The notes under the pieces: generated by a model
Databases searched by the model: none
What the model saw: the letters and a program-made list of their open reading frames with translations, nothing else
What the model was told of the DNA's origin: nothing
Assembly (NCBI GenBank): GCA_947642555.1
Contig: CANRSX010000010.1
Span: 1 to 64,000 of the forward strand
DNA: 64,000 nt
DNA from: an uncultured Roseburia sp.
Lineage (GTDB): Bacteria > Bacillota > Clostridia > Lachnospirales > Lachnospiraceae
Direction of reading: 5' to 3'
Made by a program: the position numbers and the translations under genes
Shown: one piece after another, positions 1-9,836 of the stretch
Layout: each line of letters begins with the position of its first letter
Position numbering within the stretch: position 1 is the stretch's first letter

Positions 1-120
1 CGGTGACACGTTCTGTGACTTCCTCGGTGACACGTTCTGTGACTTCCTCGGTGACACGTTCTGTGACTTCCTCGGTGACGCGTTCTGTAACTTCCTCGGT
101 GACGCGTTCTGTGACTTCTT
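1..120. repeat. 24-bp tandem repeat, five units, inside the nuclease gene
   Basis: Five consecutive 24-bp units (1-24, 25-48, 49-72, 73-96, 97-120) are nearly identical and then degenerate toward position 160. Each encodes eight residues on the minus strand (pattern EEVTERVT), probably extending a coiled coil at the C-terminus. The array continues to the window edge, so the total copy number is unknown. Such in-frame minisatellites change length by slippage or recombination. Confidence 0.9.
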
Positions 121-907
121 TCGTAACACGTTCCGTAATACGTTCTGAAACACGTTCCTCAGCCTCTTTTTCTGCCTCATCAATCAGCCTTTTCCATTTT
201 TCGATTGTTTTTTCAAGCTCCAGCATATACCGCACTCCAATCTCTCTGCTGTTTTTCAGACGCACAATACCGGAATGGAGTTTTTCAAGCTCGGGATCCA
301 CGGCATTGCACTGGCTGGTGCGCCGGATATAGCGCAGCATATTTTTAAGCTCCATGCTCCCGCCGATCTCTCCATCCGTATAGAGAAATATTTTCCTCAT
401 ACCGTCATTATACTCTATCCGGGGCATTTCTTCCACAACATTTTTTACCGTATAGATCATCCTGTTCCCGCCGAACGGATCGTAGGGAAGGATCCAGATA
501 CTCCACAGCTCCGGCAGCCGGTCATAGTCGACCGATGTCTCCAGGAGCTTTACATCCATCAGCGCCTGGTAATACCGGTTGCGCTTTGGAAGACTTCCCG
601 TTTTGGTGTTATTAGGTTCGATGTCAAAGACACGCACGGTTTCCGCCTGTTCTTCCCGGATATTCACCTCGCTTGCCGAGACATCCAGGCGGATCCCGTG
701 GTACTCCGTGTCAAGTCCGTTGATGGTTTTCTGGCAGTTGATGGTGAGGTTTTTTACTTTCAGTCCGGTCGCGCGCTCAATAATCATTTTCGCCATCGGG
801 ACGGCGGTTTCCGAATTCATCAGAGATTCCCCGAAGAGAAAATCATCGATGAGATCCATCTCCATCACGCTCTTTCTGTGCTTCATTAATTTGTTGTTTT
901 GTGCCAT
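1..907 (-). CDS. Rpn/PD-(D/E)XK nuclease family putative transposase, 3' end off window
   Basis: The minus-strand frame opens at an ATG at 907 behind an AGGAGG site and runs off the left edge, giving about 302 codons. The N-terminus (MAQNNKLMKHR, then DLIDDFLFGESL) and the following core resemble the Rpn/PF12784 family of PD-(D/E)XK recombination-promoting nucleases, often annotated as transposases. Family members carry a charged C-terminal tail. Here the tail becomes a repeated octapeptide of the type EEVTERVT. A plus-strand reading frame through this tail is only a shadow of the repeat. The function is inferred from family resemblance; genuine transposition has not been shown for most members. 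The C-terminus cannot be seen. Confidence 0.7.
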   Translation of the reverse strand, partial: MAQNNKLMKHRKSVMEMDLIDDFLFGESLMNSETAVPMAKMIIERATGLKVKNLTINCQKTINGLDTEYHGIRLDVSASEVNIREEQAETVRVFDIEPNNTKTGSLPKRNRYYQALMDVKLLETSVDYDRLPELWSIWILPYDPFGGNRMIYTVKNVVEEMPRIEYNDGMRKIFLYTDGEIGGSMELKNMLRYIRRTSQCNAVDPELEKLHSGIVRLKNSREIGVRYMLELEKTIEKWKRLIDEAEKEAEERVSERITERVTKEVTERVTEEVTERVTEEVTERVTEEVTERVTEEVTERVT

Positions 908-1292
908 AGGCTGATTCCTCCTGTAAAATGATTGACATAAGGACAGTTCGCGAAGTGCGTTGCCCAGTGTTTGTGCAGGACAGATCCGCAGGATGCGCAT
1001 CCGCTGCTCTCGTATTTGGGAAAATGATAACAGGGCATATACATCTGAGAGATGTCTCCGCATCGGAGTCAGACGGACATACCAATATGCTCATTTGGCT
1101 CGTTGCTCGCGGGAATTAAGTGATTGCTGCAAATATGCTTATAGATGATCCCTGATATGTACTACAAATATAGCAAAATGTTTGATAAAAATCAATAGGG
1201 CAGATTGCACAAAGTTTATTCAATATATAATGCAATTGTAAATTATTTATGGTACAATACAGCAGAATACAGGGAAAGGATGAGATGACAGG
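908..1292. other. Intergenic region between divergent nuclease and MCP genes
   Basis: This 385-bp stretch has no convincing gene. It becomes AT-rich toward 1150-1265, where the MCP promoter should lie. A weak candidate is TTGCAC at 1205 with TATAAT at 1226, but the 15-bp spacer is short. A small palindrome (TTGATAAAAATCAA, about 1181-1194) precedes it. Short frames on both strands lack ribosome binding sites. Confidence 0.4.
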
Positions 1293-3269
1293 ATGAAGAA
1301 AAAAACGGGTGTGCGTGCAAAACTGATTTTTGTGATTATTCCGGTGGTATTGCTGCTGATTGCCTGCTTTTTCCTGATCAGCCGCAGAATGCTGATTGAG
1401 CGGGATCAGGAAAGGCTGGAAGCAGAGGCCAGCGCATATGCAAAGGACATTGAAAGCTGGGCGGACCGGATCATGGGAGAGCTGAAGGTTTTTGAGGACG
1501 CCATTAACCTGGGAACATTTGACACCGATGAAGAGATACTTGCGTTTCTGGAGACGTCTGTCGAGACTAACTCGGCATATCCGGCAGGGATTTACATGGG
1601 CGATGATTCCGGCGTTTATCTGGACGGCTCCGGCTGGGTTCCGGATGCGGACTGGGTTCTCACGGAGCGGGACTGGTATGTGGAGGGCTGCGGTCATGAC
1701 GAGCTGGCCTTCGGGGAGCCCTATTACGATTCGAACACAGGCCAGGTCTGCGTCAGCGTATCTGTGCGGATGGATTACGAGAAGGCTGCCCGTGTGATGG
1801 CGGTGGACGTGTACCTGGATTATGTGGCGGATATGATGAGGGTGATTAAAATAGAAGAAAGCGGCCGGGCATTTCTGGTGACGGGAAGCAGGATGGTGAT
1901 CGCCCACCCCGACGCGTCCATGATGGAGGTGGTGATCGGCCAGAGCGGCGATGCGCTCTATGACAACATCGGACGGGAGCTGGAGCGTGGCACCACAGGC
2001 CTTGTCAGCGTAAAGGGGGACGACGGCAGTTATCAGGTGTGCATTCTTCCGATTGAGCATACGGACTGGAAGCTGATTACATTCGTCCCGGATGCGGAAG
2101 TATTAAAGGATCTTCATCAGCTGGAACTTGCGATGGTTCTGATTGCCATGGCGGCGGCTGTTTTGCTGGTGGTTGTGATTCTTAGAATGATGAACCGGAT
2201 TGTGAAACCGGTACAGCTGGTGACGGATACCCTGGCTGAGGTGGCGACAGGGGATTTTACCCGCAATCTGGAGATTAGCGGAAACGACGAGATTGCGGCG
2301 ATGAGCGGCAATATGCAGATGTTCCTGGAAAAAATGCGCAATATGATAGCGGAAATCACTGACACGGCGAACTGGCTCAGCGAGCAGTCGAGGGAAAACG
2401 GCACGGTATCGGATACATTATCCGAATCCGCGGGATATCAGCAGCGGGCCATGAAAGAGATGGATACCATGGTTGAAAAGCTGTCGGATACCGTGGAACA
2501 CTTTCACCGGCAGATGGAGCTGCTGTCTGCGGATATCCGTACCACCCACGAGGAGGGAACCAGCGCCGGAGCGATCATGCAGGAGACGGGGGCCGTCTCC
2601 CGTGACGGGCAGCAGGCCATGAGCCGGATCCGTGAGGGCATGGGCGCGGTGGAGCAGACGATGAGCGCACTGACGGAACAGATGCAGCAGACGTGGGATG
2701 CCATCGGGCGCATCAACAAAATGGTGGAACTGATTATGGATATCTCAGAGGAAACAAATCTGCTGGCCTTAAATGCGTCCATTGAAGCGGCCAGGGCCGG
2801 GGAAGCGGGCCGGGGCTTTGCGGTGGTTGCGGAACAGATTGGCAGCCTTGCGGCGAACAGCACGGCGGCTGCGGATGATATTTCGGGTGTGACGAAGAAT
2901 ATCAGGGATATGGTGTCCAAAGCGGTGGATTATACAAAGGAGAGCGCGGACAGAGTCAGGGAAAACGCCGCTTTGGTGGAGACGGCCGGCAGCACCTTTG
3001 ACAGCGTGTTTGACCAGGTGCAGGAAACCGAGAAAATCGTAACCCATATGGTGGAGCTGATCGGACGTGTGGATCAGATGGCGTCGCAGATGGAAGGCCA
3101 GATGGAAGGCCAGCTTGCGGTATCGCAGGATATTTCGCAATCCGCCCGGACATTAGGGGAACACACCCATGTGGTGGCGGAGCAGAGCGGGAAGGCGGCA
3201 AAGAGCGCCAGGGCGCTCGAGGAACAGTCTGACCGGCTGATGACGGATATGAGACAGTTTCGGATATAG
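1293..3269 (+). CDS. Methyl-accepting chemotaxis protein with dCache sensor
   Basis: A 658-residue membrane chemoreceptor. Residues about 12-32 form the first membrane helix, about 35-270 form an extracellular sensor with the double-Cache look (ERDWYVEG and an HTDWKL-type end), and about 276-299 form the second helix. HAMP follows, then a long coiled-coil signalling domain. The conserved hairpin tip is present ([19 protein letters not shown], near residue 490). In the family the tip contacts CheA and CheW, and Cache domains bind small ligands such as amino acids or carboxylates; the ligand here cannot be told. The start follows a purine-rich site. A DsbA-like gene begins 10 bp after the stop. 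Confidence 0.93.
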   Translation: MKKKTGVRAKLIFVIIPVVLLLIACFFLISRRMLIERDQERLEAEASAYAKDIESWADRIMGELKVFEDAINLGTFDTDEEILAFLETSVETNSAYPAGIYMGDDSGVYLDGSGWVPDADWVLTERDWYVEGCGHDELAFGEPYYDSNTGQVCVSVSVRMDYEKAARVMAVDVYLDYVADMMRVIKIEESGRAFLVTGSRMVIAHPDASMMEVVIGQSGDALYDNIGRELERGTTGLVSVKGDDGSYQVCILPIEHTDWKLITFVPDAEVLKDLHQLELAMVLIAMAAAVLLVVVILRMMNRIVKPVQLVTDTLAEVATGDFTRNLEISGNDEIAAMSGNMQMFLEKMRNMIAEITDTANWLSEQSRENGTVSDTLSESAGYQQRAMKEMDTMVEKLSDTVEHFHRQMELLSADIRTTHEEGTSAGAIMQETGAVSRDGQQAMSRIREGMGAVEQTMSALTEQMQQTWDAIGRINKMVELIMDISEETNLLALNASIEAARAGEAGRGFAVVAEQIGSLAANSTAAADDISGVTKNIRDMVSKAVDYTKESADRVRENAALVETAGSTFDSVFDQVQETEKIVTHMVELIGRVDQMASQMEGQMEGQLAVSQDISQSARTLGEHTHVVAEQSGKAAKSARALEEQSDRLMTDMRQFRI

Positions 3270-3279
3270 GAGGAAAACT

Positions 3280-3882
3280 ATGAGTGAGATTTTATTTGTA
3301 ACGGATTTTGTATGCCCGTTCTGTATCGTGGCGAAGGAGGCGCTTTTGGCGGCCATGGAGGAGACCGGGATCCACGCGGATATCCGGATTCAGCCGCTGG
3401 AGCTGACCGAGGAGCCGGGGGAGCGGGTGGACACGTATCACGATGAGCAGAGGAAGAGTCATTACGGCGTTCTGGAGGCTCCGGCAGAAGAGCTCGGACT
3501 TGATGTAAAGTTTCCGCCAAACGTAGTCCCACGCCCTTACACAAGGCTTGCGTTTGAGGGCTGGTATTTTGCGGAGGAAAAGGGCTGCGGCGGCCGTTAT
3601 GCCGACCTTGTGTACCGCGCTTATTTTATCGACGAGAAGGATATCGGAGAACCGGATGTGCTGGCGGGACTGGCAAAAGCGGCCGGACTTGACCCGGAGG
3701 AATTTTTACAGGCGCTGAACGAGGGAACTTACACTGCCCGGGAGAAGGAAGCGGTGCGCTATTCCAAAGAAGTGCTGAAGGTGGAGGGCGTGCCGACGAT
3801 CTATATCGACGGAAAGCAGGTGGAGCTTTCCGAATATTCGAAGGCGGAGATGGCGCGCATCCTGCGGGAACATGTGAAGTGA
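3280..3882 (+). CDS. DsbA-family thioredoxin-fold protein
   Basis: A 200-residue cytoplasmic protein with no signal peptide. It opens with a beta strand leading straight to a C12-P-F-C15 redox motif, has a helical insertion, and ends with the cis-proline segment GVPTIYID of the thioredoxin fold. This matches the DsbA/FrnE group of two-cysteine oxidoreductases rather than exported DsbA. It probably handles disulfide exchange or a glutathione-transferase-like reaction; the substrate is unknown. An AGGAGG-like site precedes the ATG, and the gene is 10 bp downstream of the MCP, so co-transcription is likely. Confidence 0.85.
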   Translation: MSEILFVTDFVCPFCIVAKEALLAAMEETGIHADIRIQPLELTEEPGERVDTYHDEQRKSHYGVLEAPAEELGLDVKFPPNVVPRPYTRLAFEGWYFAEEKGCGGRYADLVYRAYFIDEKDIGEPDVLAGLAKAAGLDPEEFLQALNEGTYTAREKEAVRYSKEVLKVEGVPTIYIDGKQVELSEYSKAEMARILREHVK

Positions 3883-3905
3883 GACTGTGCGGGGAGTAAA
3901 GCGGG

Positions 3906-4940
3906 ATGGCTACGATAAAAGAGATTGCAAAGGCGGCGGGCGTGTCCATCGGCACGGTGGACCGCGTGCTGCACAACCGCGGCATGGTAAACGCGCAGAC
4001 GAAGGAGCGCATCGAGCGGGTCATGAAGGAGCTTGATTACCGGCCCAATCATGTGGCGCAGGGACTTGCCGTGCGAAAAAAGAAATTAAAAATCGGCTTT
4101 TTTATCCCGGAGACCAAAGGGCATCCCTTTTTTGCAAAGGTGCGGATGGCGGCGGAGCAGAAAGCGCGCGAGCTGGAGCAGTACGGCGTCTGCGTTGCTT
4201 TTTTTGACCTGGATACAACAGGGCGGGTGATCGCGCCGCCGGGGCTGGATGTAAAGGCTGCGTCTGAGGAGCAGGACGGATATGTGATGCTCGGGCTGGA
4301 TACGCCCCTGGTGCGGAATTTTTTAAAAAAATCGGAACGTCGTAGGAAGCCGGTTATGTTTTACAACGCCTGTATTTCTGAAGCGGAATATATTGGCTAT
4401 ATCGGATGCAATTATGAGGATTCCGGAAGACTGGCGGCGGGGCTTGCTGCGCTTGCTGGCGGCGATGATGCCAGGGTGTGCATATTTTCAGAGGGAGGCG
4501 ATTCGCCGATTGAAAGCTACCGGGAGCGCCTGCGGGGATTCTGCGAGGAGGTAAGGACACGCTATCCGGCGATGCGGATCCTTGATGTCCGCGCCATCGG
4601 TGAGGGACAGAAGGAAAATGAGACGGCGGTCCGGCAGCTGTTTCTGGATTTTCCGGATGTGAATCTGATCTATGTGATCAATCCGGCCGATTATGGAATC
4701 TGCCGGGAGATTGCCCGCGCCAATAAAGCGCGGCAGGTACGGATCATCACAAACGATCTTGTGGCGGAGCAGGAGGAGCTGATGCGCGCGGGCGTGATTT
4801 CCGCCACGATCTGCCAGGAACCGGAGAAGCAGGGGGAGCTTTCGCTGGAGCTCCTCTTCCGCTATCTCGCGTATGGGACGCTTCCGGAAAAGAAAACGTA
4901 TTATACAAATCTAAGTATCCACATTGCACAAAATTCATGA
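3906..4940 (+). CDS. LacI-family transcriptional regulator
   Basis: A 344-residue repressor-type protein. Residues 1-60 form the LacI helix-turn-helix and hinge (ATIKEIAKAAGVSIGTVDRVL, then a YRPN motif). Residues about 62-340 form a periplasmic-binding-protein-like effector domain. The GTVDRVLHNRG recognition helix is typical of pentose or glycoside regulators in Firmicutes. The gene directly precedes a GH3 glycosidase. A near-consensus promoter with an overlapping palindrome lies immediately after its stop, so it plausibly controls the GH3/GH2 cluster in response to a sugar. The target and inducer are inferences. Confidence 0.9.
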   Translation: MATIKEIAKAAGVSIGTVDRVLHNRGMVNAQTKERIERVMKELDYRPNHVAQGLAVRKKKLKIGFFIPETKGHPFFAKVRMAAEQKARELEQYGVCVAFFDLDTTGRVIAPPGLDVKAASEEQDGYVMLGLDTPLVRNFLKKSERRRKPVMFYNACISEAEYIGYIGCNYEDSGRLAAGLAALAGGDDARVCIFSEGGDSPIESYRERLRGFCEEVRTRYPAMRILDVRAIGEGQKENETAVRQLFLDFPDVNLIYVINPADYGICREIARANKARQVRIITNDLVAEQEELMRAGVISATICQEPEKQGELSLELLFRYLAYGTLPEKKTYYTNLSIHIAQNS

Positions 4941-4957
4941 AATTACTGAAAAAGGGA

Positions 4958-4987
4958 TTGACAATTACGCGGATCCCTTTTTATAAT
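4958..4987 (+). promoter_or_regulatory. Sigma-A promoter for the GH3 gene
   Basis: TTGACA at 4958-4963 and TATAAT at 4982-4987 are both perfect hexamers, separated by 18 bp. It lies 18 bp after the LacI stop and about 160 bp before the GH3 start. So strong a core promoter on a catabolic gene fits control by repression. Confidence 0.8.
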
Positions 4988-4995
4988 AAAATCAC

Positions 4996-5003
4996 CGTTA
5001 ACG
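4996..5003. promoter_or_regulatory. Candidate LacI-type operator
   Basis: The perfect 8-bp palindrome CGTTAACG begins 9 bp after the -10 box, over the predicted transcription start. LacI-family repressors bind short symmetric sites in this position, and the LacI gene is directly upstream. Assignment rests on position and symmetry only. Confidence 0.45.
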
Positions 5004-5148
5004 TACACGGAAACATATCGTGGAGATAAAATGCATAAGCTTCCGCAGATATTCCGGCATATTGCACAGATGCGTGCGGGATCCGTCGGCATATGTTCCC
5101 ATGACGTATGGTTTTCGTGCGACAGATCAGAGAGAGGATGGAAAACAT

Positions 5149-7230
5149 ATGAGAGCGACAAAGGAATACCGCCTGTCCATGACGGATGAGGCGAAGAAGC
5201 TGGTGGATCAGCTGACGTTAGAGCAGAAGGTATGGCTGATGAGCGGAAATATTGATATCACCAAATTATCGATGGACCAGCCTGGAGAGATGGCGGCCGA
5301 CATGACCAGCGAGGAGAACCACTACAATGTGGTGCCCTATGCGGCGGGCGGTATTGAGGAAGCCGGCCTGCCTCCCATGCTGTTTGCGGACGGCCCGCGC
5401 GGCGTGGTCTGCGGGAACGGACAGACGACCTGCTTTCCGGTATCAATGGCCAGGGGCGCAACCTTTGACCCGGAATTAGAGGAGCGGGTGGGACACTGTA
5501 TCGGACGGGAAGTGCGCGCGTTTGGCGGAAATCTGTTTGCCGGGGTCTGCATCAACATGCCGTACAATCCGGGCTGGGGGCGCAGCCAGGAGACCTACGG
5601 CGAGGAGACGTATCAGATCGGACAGATGGGCGCGGCGCTGGTGCGCGGTGTGCAGGAGGAAGACGTCATGGCCTGCGTGAAGCATTTTGCATTTAACAAT
5701 ATGGAAAATGCGCGTTTTAAGTGCAGCGTGACCTGCGACCAGCGGACCGAGCAGGAGGTGTATCTGCCACATTTTAAGGACTGTATCGATGCGGGCGCGG
5801 CCAGCGTTATGAGCTCCTACAACCGCTACAATGGCGTGCACTGCGGCCACCACGGCTATCTGCTGCGCCAGGTGCTGAAAAAAGAGTGGGATTTTGACGG
5901 CTTTGTGATGTCCGACTTCTGCTGGGGCGTGCGGGATACCGTGGAAGCGGCGAACGGCGGGCAGGATATGGAGATGATGTGGACGAAGTACTTCGGCGAC
6001 AACCTCGTGAAAGCGGTGCAGGACGGTTTTGTTCCGATGGAGTACATCGACGAGGCGGCGCTCCGCATCGTGCGGACGATTCTCGCGTTTGACAAAGGCC
6101 ATAAAGAATACGATATGTCGGTGGTCGGCTGTGCGGATCACATTGCGGTCGCGAAGGAAGCCGCGGAGAAGAGTATCACCCTCCTGAAAAATGAGGGCGT
6201 GCTCCCGCTTCGGAGATCAGAAACGAAGAAGCTTGCGGTAATCGGAAAGCTTGCGGATAAACCGGCGATCGGGGATCAGGGCTCGAGCTGGGTGCGTCCG
6301 CCGTATGTCGTGACGCCGCTGGAGGGCTTACAGAAGGCGAATGATCAGTGTGAGGTGATCTTCGACGACGGGTCCGATATCGGGCGCGCGAAAAAAATCG
6401 CTTCAGAGGCTGATGCGGTCGTGTTTGTGGTCGGATATAACCATGATGACGAGGGCGAATTTATCTCGGAAAATGAGGCGGATAACTATATCGGCTCCCA
6501 GGGCGGCGACAGAAAAACCGGTCTTGGCCTTCACGCGGACGAGGTTGCGCTGGTGCAGCAGGCAGGTCCGGTCAACCAAAATTCTACGGTTGTCTTAATC
6601 GGCGGCAATATGATCATGATGACGGAATGGTATGACTGCGTGAACGCTGTGATCATGGCCTATTATCCCGGCATGGAGGGCGGCACCGTGCTCGCTGAGA
6701 TCCTTTACGGCGATGTGAACCCGTCCGGAAAGCTGCCGTATGTCGTGCCGTATTCCGAGGAGGATCTTCCGCATGTAGACTGGGAGGCGACGGATCAGTA
6801 TTACGAGTATTATCACGGGTATACGCGGCTGGAGAAAAACGGCGTGAAGCCGCTTGTCCCCTACGGCTACGGATTAAGCTATACGACATTTGAAATTACG
6901 GATCCGAAGGCAGTTGTGGACGGAGAGAATCTTGTGGTGACGGCGAAGGTGGCGAATACCGGCGCATCAGACGGCGACGAGGTTGTGCAGCTTTATGCTG
7001 GTTTTGAGCATTCGGCTGTGGATCGTCCGGTAAAGCAGCTGCGCGGATTTGCACGCGTGAGCGTGAAAGCCGGCGGGACGAAGGACGTTACGATCACGAC
7101 ACCGTTAGAGAAGCTGAAATGGTACAATCCGGTGTACCGCGAGTGGCAGCTTGAGCATATGGATTATACGATTTATGTCGGGTCAAGCGCAGCGGACGAG
7201 GATCTTGTGAAAACATCGATCCGGCTGTAG
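5149..7230 (+). CDS. Glycoside hydrolase family 3 (beta-glucosidase-like)
   Basis: A 693-residue cytoplasmic GH3 enzyme. The (beta/alpha)8 domain includes the KHF motif (VKHFAFNN) and the nucleophile region VMSDFCW with Asp256. The alpha/beta sandwich domain follows, then a fibronectin type III-like C-terminal domain (VQLYAG and onward). Such enzymes release terminal beta-linked glucose or xylose from glycosides; the exact sugar cannot be read from sequence. An upstream in-frame extension to 5020 is rejected because the ATG at 5149 has an AGAGAGGA site and begins with family-like sequence. The LacI gene and promoter are immediately upstream, and a strong terminator follows. Confidence 0.93.
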   Translation: MRATKEYRLSMTDEAKKLVDQLTLEQKVWLMSGNIDITKLSMDQPGEMAADMTSEENHYNVVPYAAGGIEEAGLPPMLFADGPRGVVCGNGQTTCFPVSMARGATFDPELEERVGHCIGREVRAFGGNLFAGVCINMPYNPGWGRSQETYGEETYQIGQMGAALVRGVQEEDVMACVKHFAFNNMENARFKCSVTCDQRTEQEVYLPHFKDCIDAGAASVMSSYNRYNGVHCGHHGYLLRQVLKKEWDFDGFVMSDFCWGVRDTVEAANGGQDMEMMWTKYFGDNLVKAVQDGFVPMEYIDEAALRIVRTILAFDKGHKEYDMSVVGCADHIAVAKEAAEKSITLLKNEGVLPLRRSETKKLAVIGKLADKPAIGDQGSSWVRPPYVVTPLEGLQKANDQCEVIFDDGSDIGRAKKIASEADAVVFVVGYNHDDEGEFISENEADNYIGSQGGDRKTGLGLHADEVALVQQAGPVNQNSTVVLIGGNMIMMTEWYDCVNAVIMAYYPGMEGGTVLAEILYGDVNPSGKLPYVVPYSEEDLPHVDWEATDQYYEYYHGYTRLEKNGVKPLVPYGYGLSYTTFEITDPKAVVDGENLVVTAKVANTGASDGDEVVQLYAGFEHSAVDRPVKQLRGFARVSVKAGGTKDVTITTPLEKLKWYNPVYREWQLEHMDYTIYVGSSAADEDLVKTSIRL

Positions 7231-7245
7231 GAAGGGATTACCCGG

Positions 7246-7273
7246 CCCCGGGGCACTCTGCCCCGGGGTTTTA
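7246..7273. terminator. GC-rich terminator after GH3
   Basis: A perfect 10-bp stem (CCCCGGGGCA and its complement, 7246-7255 with 7259-7268) has a 3-base loop and is followed by TTTT. It ends the GH3 transcript and also overlaps the end of the convergent AraC remnant. Confidence 0.8.
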
Positions 7274-7721
7274 ACCCGAAAGGGAATTTTCAGACCGAAC
7301 ACGTCTTCTATAGTCGAGCGGGGTCTCTCCGTATCGCTTCTCAAACAGCCGGTAGAAATGGCTGCGGTTGGAAAAACCCAGCTCATCAATAATGGCGGAG
7401 ATGCTTCGCTCTGTGTCCGAAAGGAGCTGTCTGGCCTCCTCCAAATAGATCTCCTGACCATATTCCAGGATTGTTTTTCCCGTATATTTTTTCATAATCC
7501 GGTTCAGACATTCCCCGTTATAGTGCAGCTGAGTCGTCAGCTCTTCCCGGGTGCACCTGCCGTGGCTGGATTTCATGATATGGCACAGCTTGGAAAACAG
7601 GTATTCCTGGCTGTCGGATTCGGAGTGGATCCGGTTCATGCTAAACAGCGTCGGATCCGTCAGATGCTGCAGCAGCCGGGAGAAGGCTCCTTTGATAAAA
7701 AAGAGGGTGCCCGCGGCGGGT
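7271..7721 (-). pseudogene. AraC-family regulator, N-terminus deleted
   Basis: The minus strand encodes the linker and complete two-HTH DNA-binding domain of an AraC/XylS regulator (LHYNGECLNRIMKKYTGK, then ELGFSNRSHFYRLFEKRYG, and an LDYRRR end). The usual N-terminal sensor of about 150-170 residues is missing. Upstream of about 7721 the frame simply runs antisense into the GH2 gene. AraC and GH2 are divergent here and both have lost their 5' ends at the same point, consistent with one deletion. A surviving product would need a fortuitous start. Confidence 0.75.
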
Positions 7722-9695
7722 GAGGTCTGTACAAAGATCTGTAATCTCGCGCGGAAAAAAGAAAAGGTGACCGTTGAGGCGACGCTTTCCTGTGACGGCG
7801 TGATCGTCGGCGCTGACCGGATCAGCGTCACCATGTTCTCCCAGGCAGAGGAGACGGCGCGTCAGAGGATCGCGGTAAAGGAGCCGAAGCTCTGGAGTCC
7901 GGATTCCCCGCAACTGTATGACTGCGTTGTGAAGCTGTATGCAGAAGAGGAGCTGCTGGATGAGACAAAAGAGCATTTCGGTATCCGCAGCTTAAGTCTG
8001 GATGCGGAGCACGGACTTCGGATCAACGGCGAGCAGGTAAAGCTGCGGGGTACCTGTATCCATCATGACAACGGCGTCATCGGCGCCACGACTTTAGAGA
8101 AGGCGGAGGAACGGCGCTGCCGTCAGATGAAGGAGGCTGGGTTTAACAGTATCCGCAGCGCGCATCATCCCATGAGCAAAGCGATGCTCGACACCTGTGA
8201 CAGATACGGCATGCTGGTGATGGATGAGCTCTCCGATATGTGGACGAACCACAAGAACCCGAATGATTTTGCGCTGCATTTCCTGGACTGTGTGGATACG
8301 GAGGTGGAGCGCATGGTGGCGAAGGATTACAACCACCCCAGCGTGATCCTCTATTCGGCGGGAAATGAGATCCCGGATCTTGGAACGCCGAGAGGCGCCC
8401 AGATCAACCGGCAGATCTGCAATCAGTTCCACGCGCTGGATCCGTCCCGTTATACGACAAACGCGATGAACGGTCTGATGACGCTCGGCCCGCGGATGGG
8501 TCAGGTGATTCAGGAGCTGATGAGCGCCGCACAGCAGCAGGCGTCACAGGCACAGGCCGCGGATGCAGCGGGAGACGGGAACGCGCGTGAGGAAGAGGGT
8601 GCGAGCGCGTTAAACGGAATGATGGCGCTGATGGTGGGCCCCCTGGCGGATGCCTTTGCCTGCCATCCGCTGATGACGGAGAGCCTGGAGGAATCCAGCC
8701 AGGCCATGGACATCACCGGGTTAAATTATCTGACCGGCCGCCATGTGCTGGAAAAAGAGCTTCATCCAAACAAGACGGTTGTAGGAACGGAAACCTTCCC
8801 GGCGGATATCGTGCGGCTTTGGAATATCGTAAAGCATCATGACCATGTGCTGGGCGATTATACCTGGACCGGCTACGATTACCTGGGCGAGGCCGGGTGC
8901 GGGATTTTCTATTACGACGGGACACAGAATTTTATGGGCAGATATCCGGACCGGACGGCTTACATCGGGGATATTGACCTGATCGGATACCGCAGGCCCA
9001 TCAGCTACTTAAGGGAGATTGTGTACGGGCTGCGGAAGGATCCGTATATTGCGGTGGAGCGGGTAAACCGCTATGGCATGCAGCACTCGCAGACGGCCTG
9101 GATGTTAAAGGATAATATCGCCAGCTGGACCTGGCCTGGCTATGAAGGGAAACCGGTAAAGCTTGATATCTACAGCCCGGCGTCTGAGGTGGAGCTCTTC
9201 TTAAACGGTACCTCCCTGGGAAGGAAGCCGGCCGGCGAGGCAGAGGGATTTACGGCATCCTATGAACTGACCTATGAACCGGGAGAGCTGGTGGCGGTGA
9301 ATTATGAAGACGGCGTCGAGACCGGGCGCTTCGCGTTAAAGACCGCCGCAGAGGACGTGCAGCTTTCCGTGGACTGCGGGGAGACGGCGCTGACGGCGGA
9401 TGGGGAGGACCTCGCATTCCTCACGGTGAAGCTCGTGGATAACGCCGGAACGGAGAATCTCTTTGCGGAGCGGGAAGTGACGGTCACGGTGGAGGGCGCG
9501 GGAACCCTGCAGGGCTTCGGCAGCGCGGATCCCAGCGTGGCGGGAAGCTATGACGATATGACCTGGAAAACCTACGACGGATATGTGATGGCGGTGGTGC
9601 GCGCCGGATATGAGCCGGGAGAGATCACCGTGACCTTCACCGCCGGGGGCTGTGAGACGAAGCGGGTCGTGATCCCGGTGCATGCGGCGGAGTGA
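7722..9695 (+). pseudogene. GH2 glycosidase, N-terminal domain deleted
   Basis: From about 7722 the plus frame encodes the immunoglobulin-like domain and TIM barrel of a GH2 enzyme. It includes the INGEQVKLRG and HHDNG motifs, the acid/base region SAGNEIPD, the nucleophile region VGTETFPAD, and C-terminal Ig-like domains. The N-terminal sugar-binding jelly roll that GH2 enzymes need for a complete active site, about 200 residues, is absent. The open frame continues upstream to 7551 only through antisense AraC sequence, so that start is not credible. It was probably a beta-galactosidase or related enzyme before the loss. A reference annotation might list it as a 714-residue CDS. Confidence 0.75.
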
Positions 9696-9740
9696 TCCGG
9701 CTCTGACGGAAAGCAGAAATAAGGAGAACAGGGCATAAAA

Positions 9741-9777
9741 AACAGGAAACAGCTTGCAATGCTGTTTCCTGTTTCTT
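9741..9777. terminator. Bidirectional terminator between two GH2 genes
   Basis: A perfect 13-bp stem (AACAGGAAACAGC, 9741-9753, pairing with 9761-9773) has a 7-base loop. TTTCTT follows on the plus strand and a T-rich tract on the minus strand. It separates the truncated GH2 from the intact one. Confidence 0.85.
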
Positions 9778-9836
9778 ATACTTATTTATATGGAAGAATG
9801 AGTAGAACCGGGCGGATCACGAAAGGAGAAGAGCCT

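Noticed and set aside
3-332. Plus-strand open frame of repeated TRSVTSSV residues
   Set aside because: It is the mirror of the 24-bp repeat within the minus-strand nuclease gene; it has no ribosome site.
5020-5148. N-terminal extension of the GH3 protein
   Set aside because: It starts close to the predicted transcription start with no ribosome site and is not GH3-like; the ATG at 5149 has one.
5476-6141. Minus-strand 221-codon frame within GH3
   Set aside because: It is antisense to conserved GH3 motifs; the composition is a codon-bias shadow.
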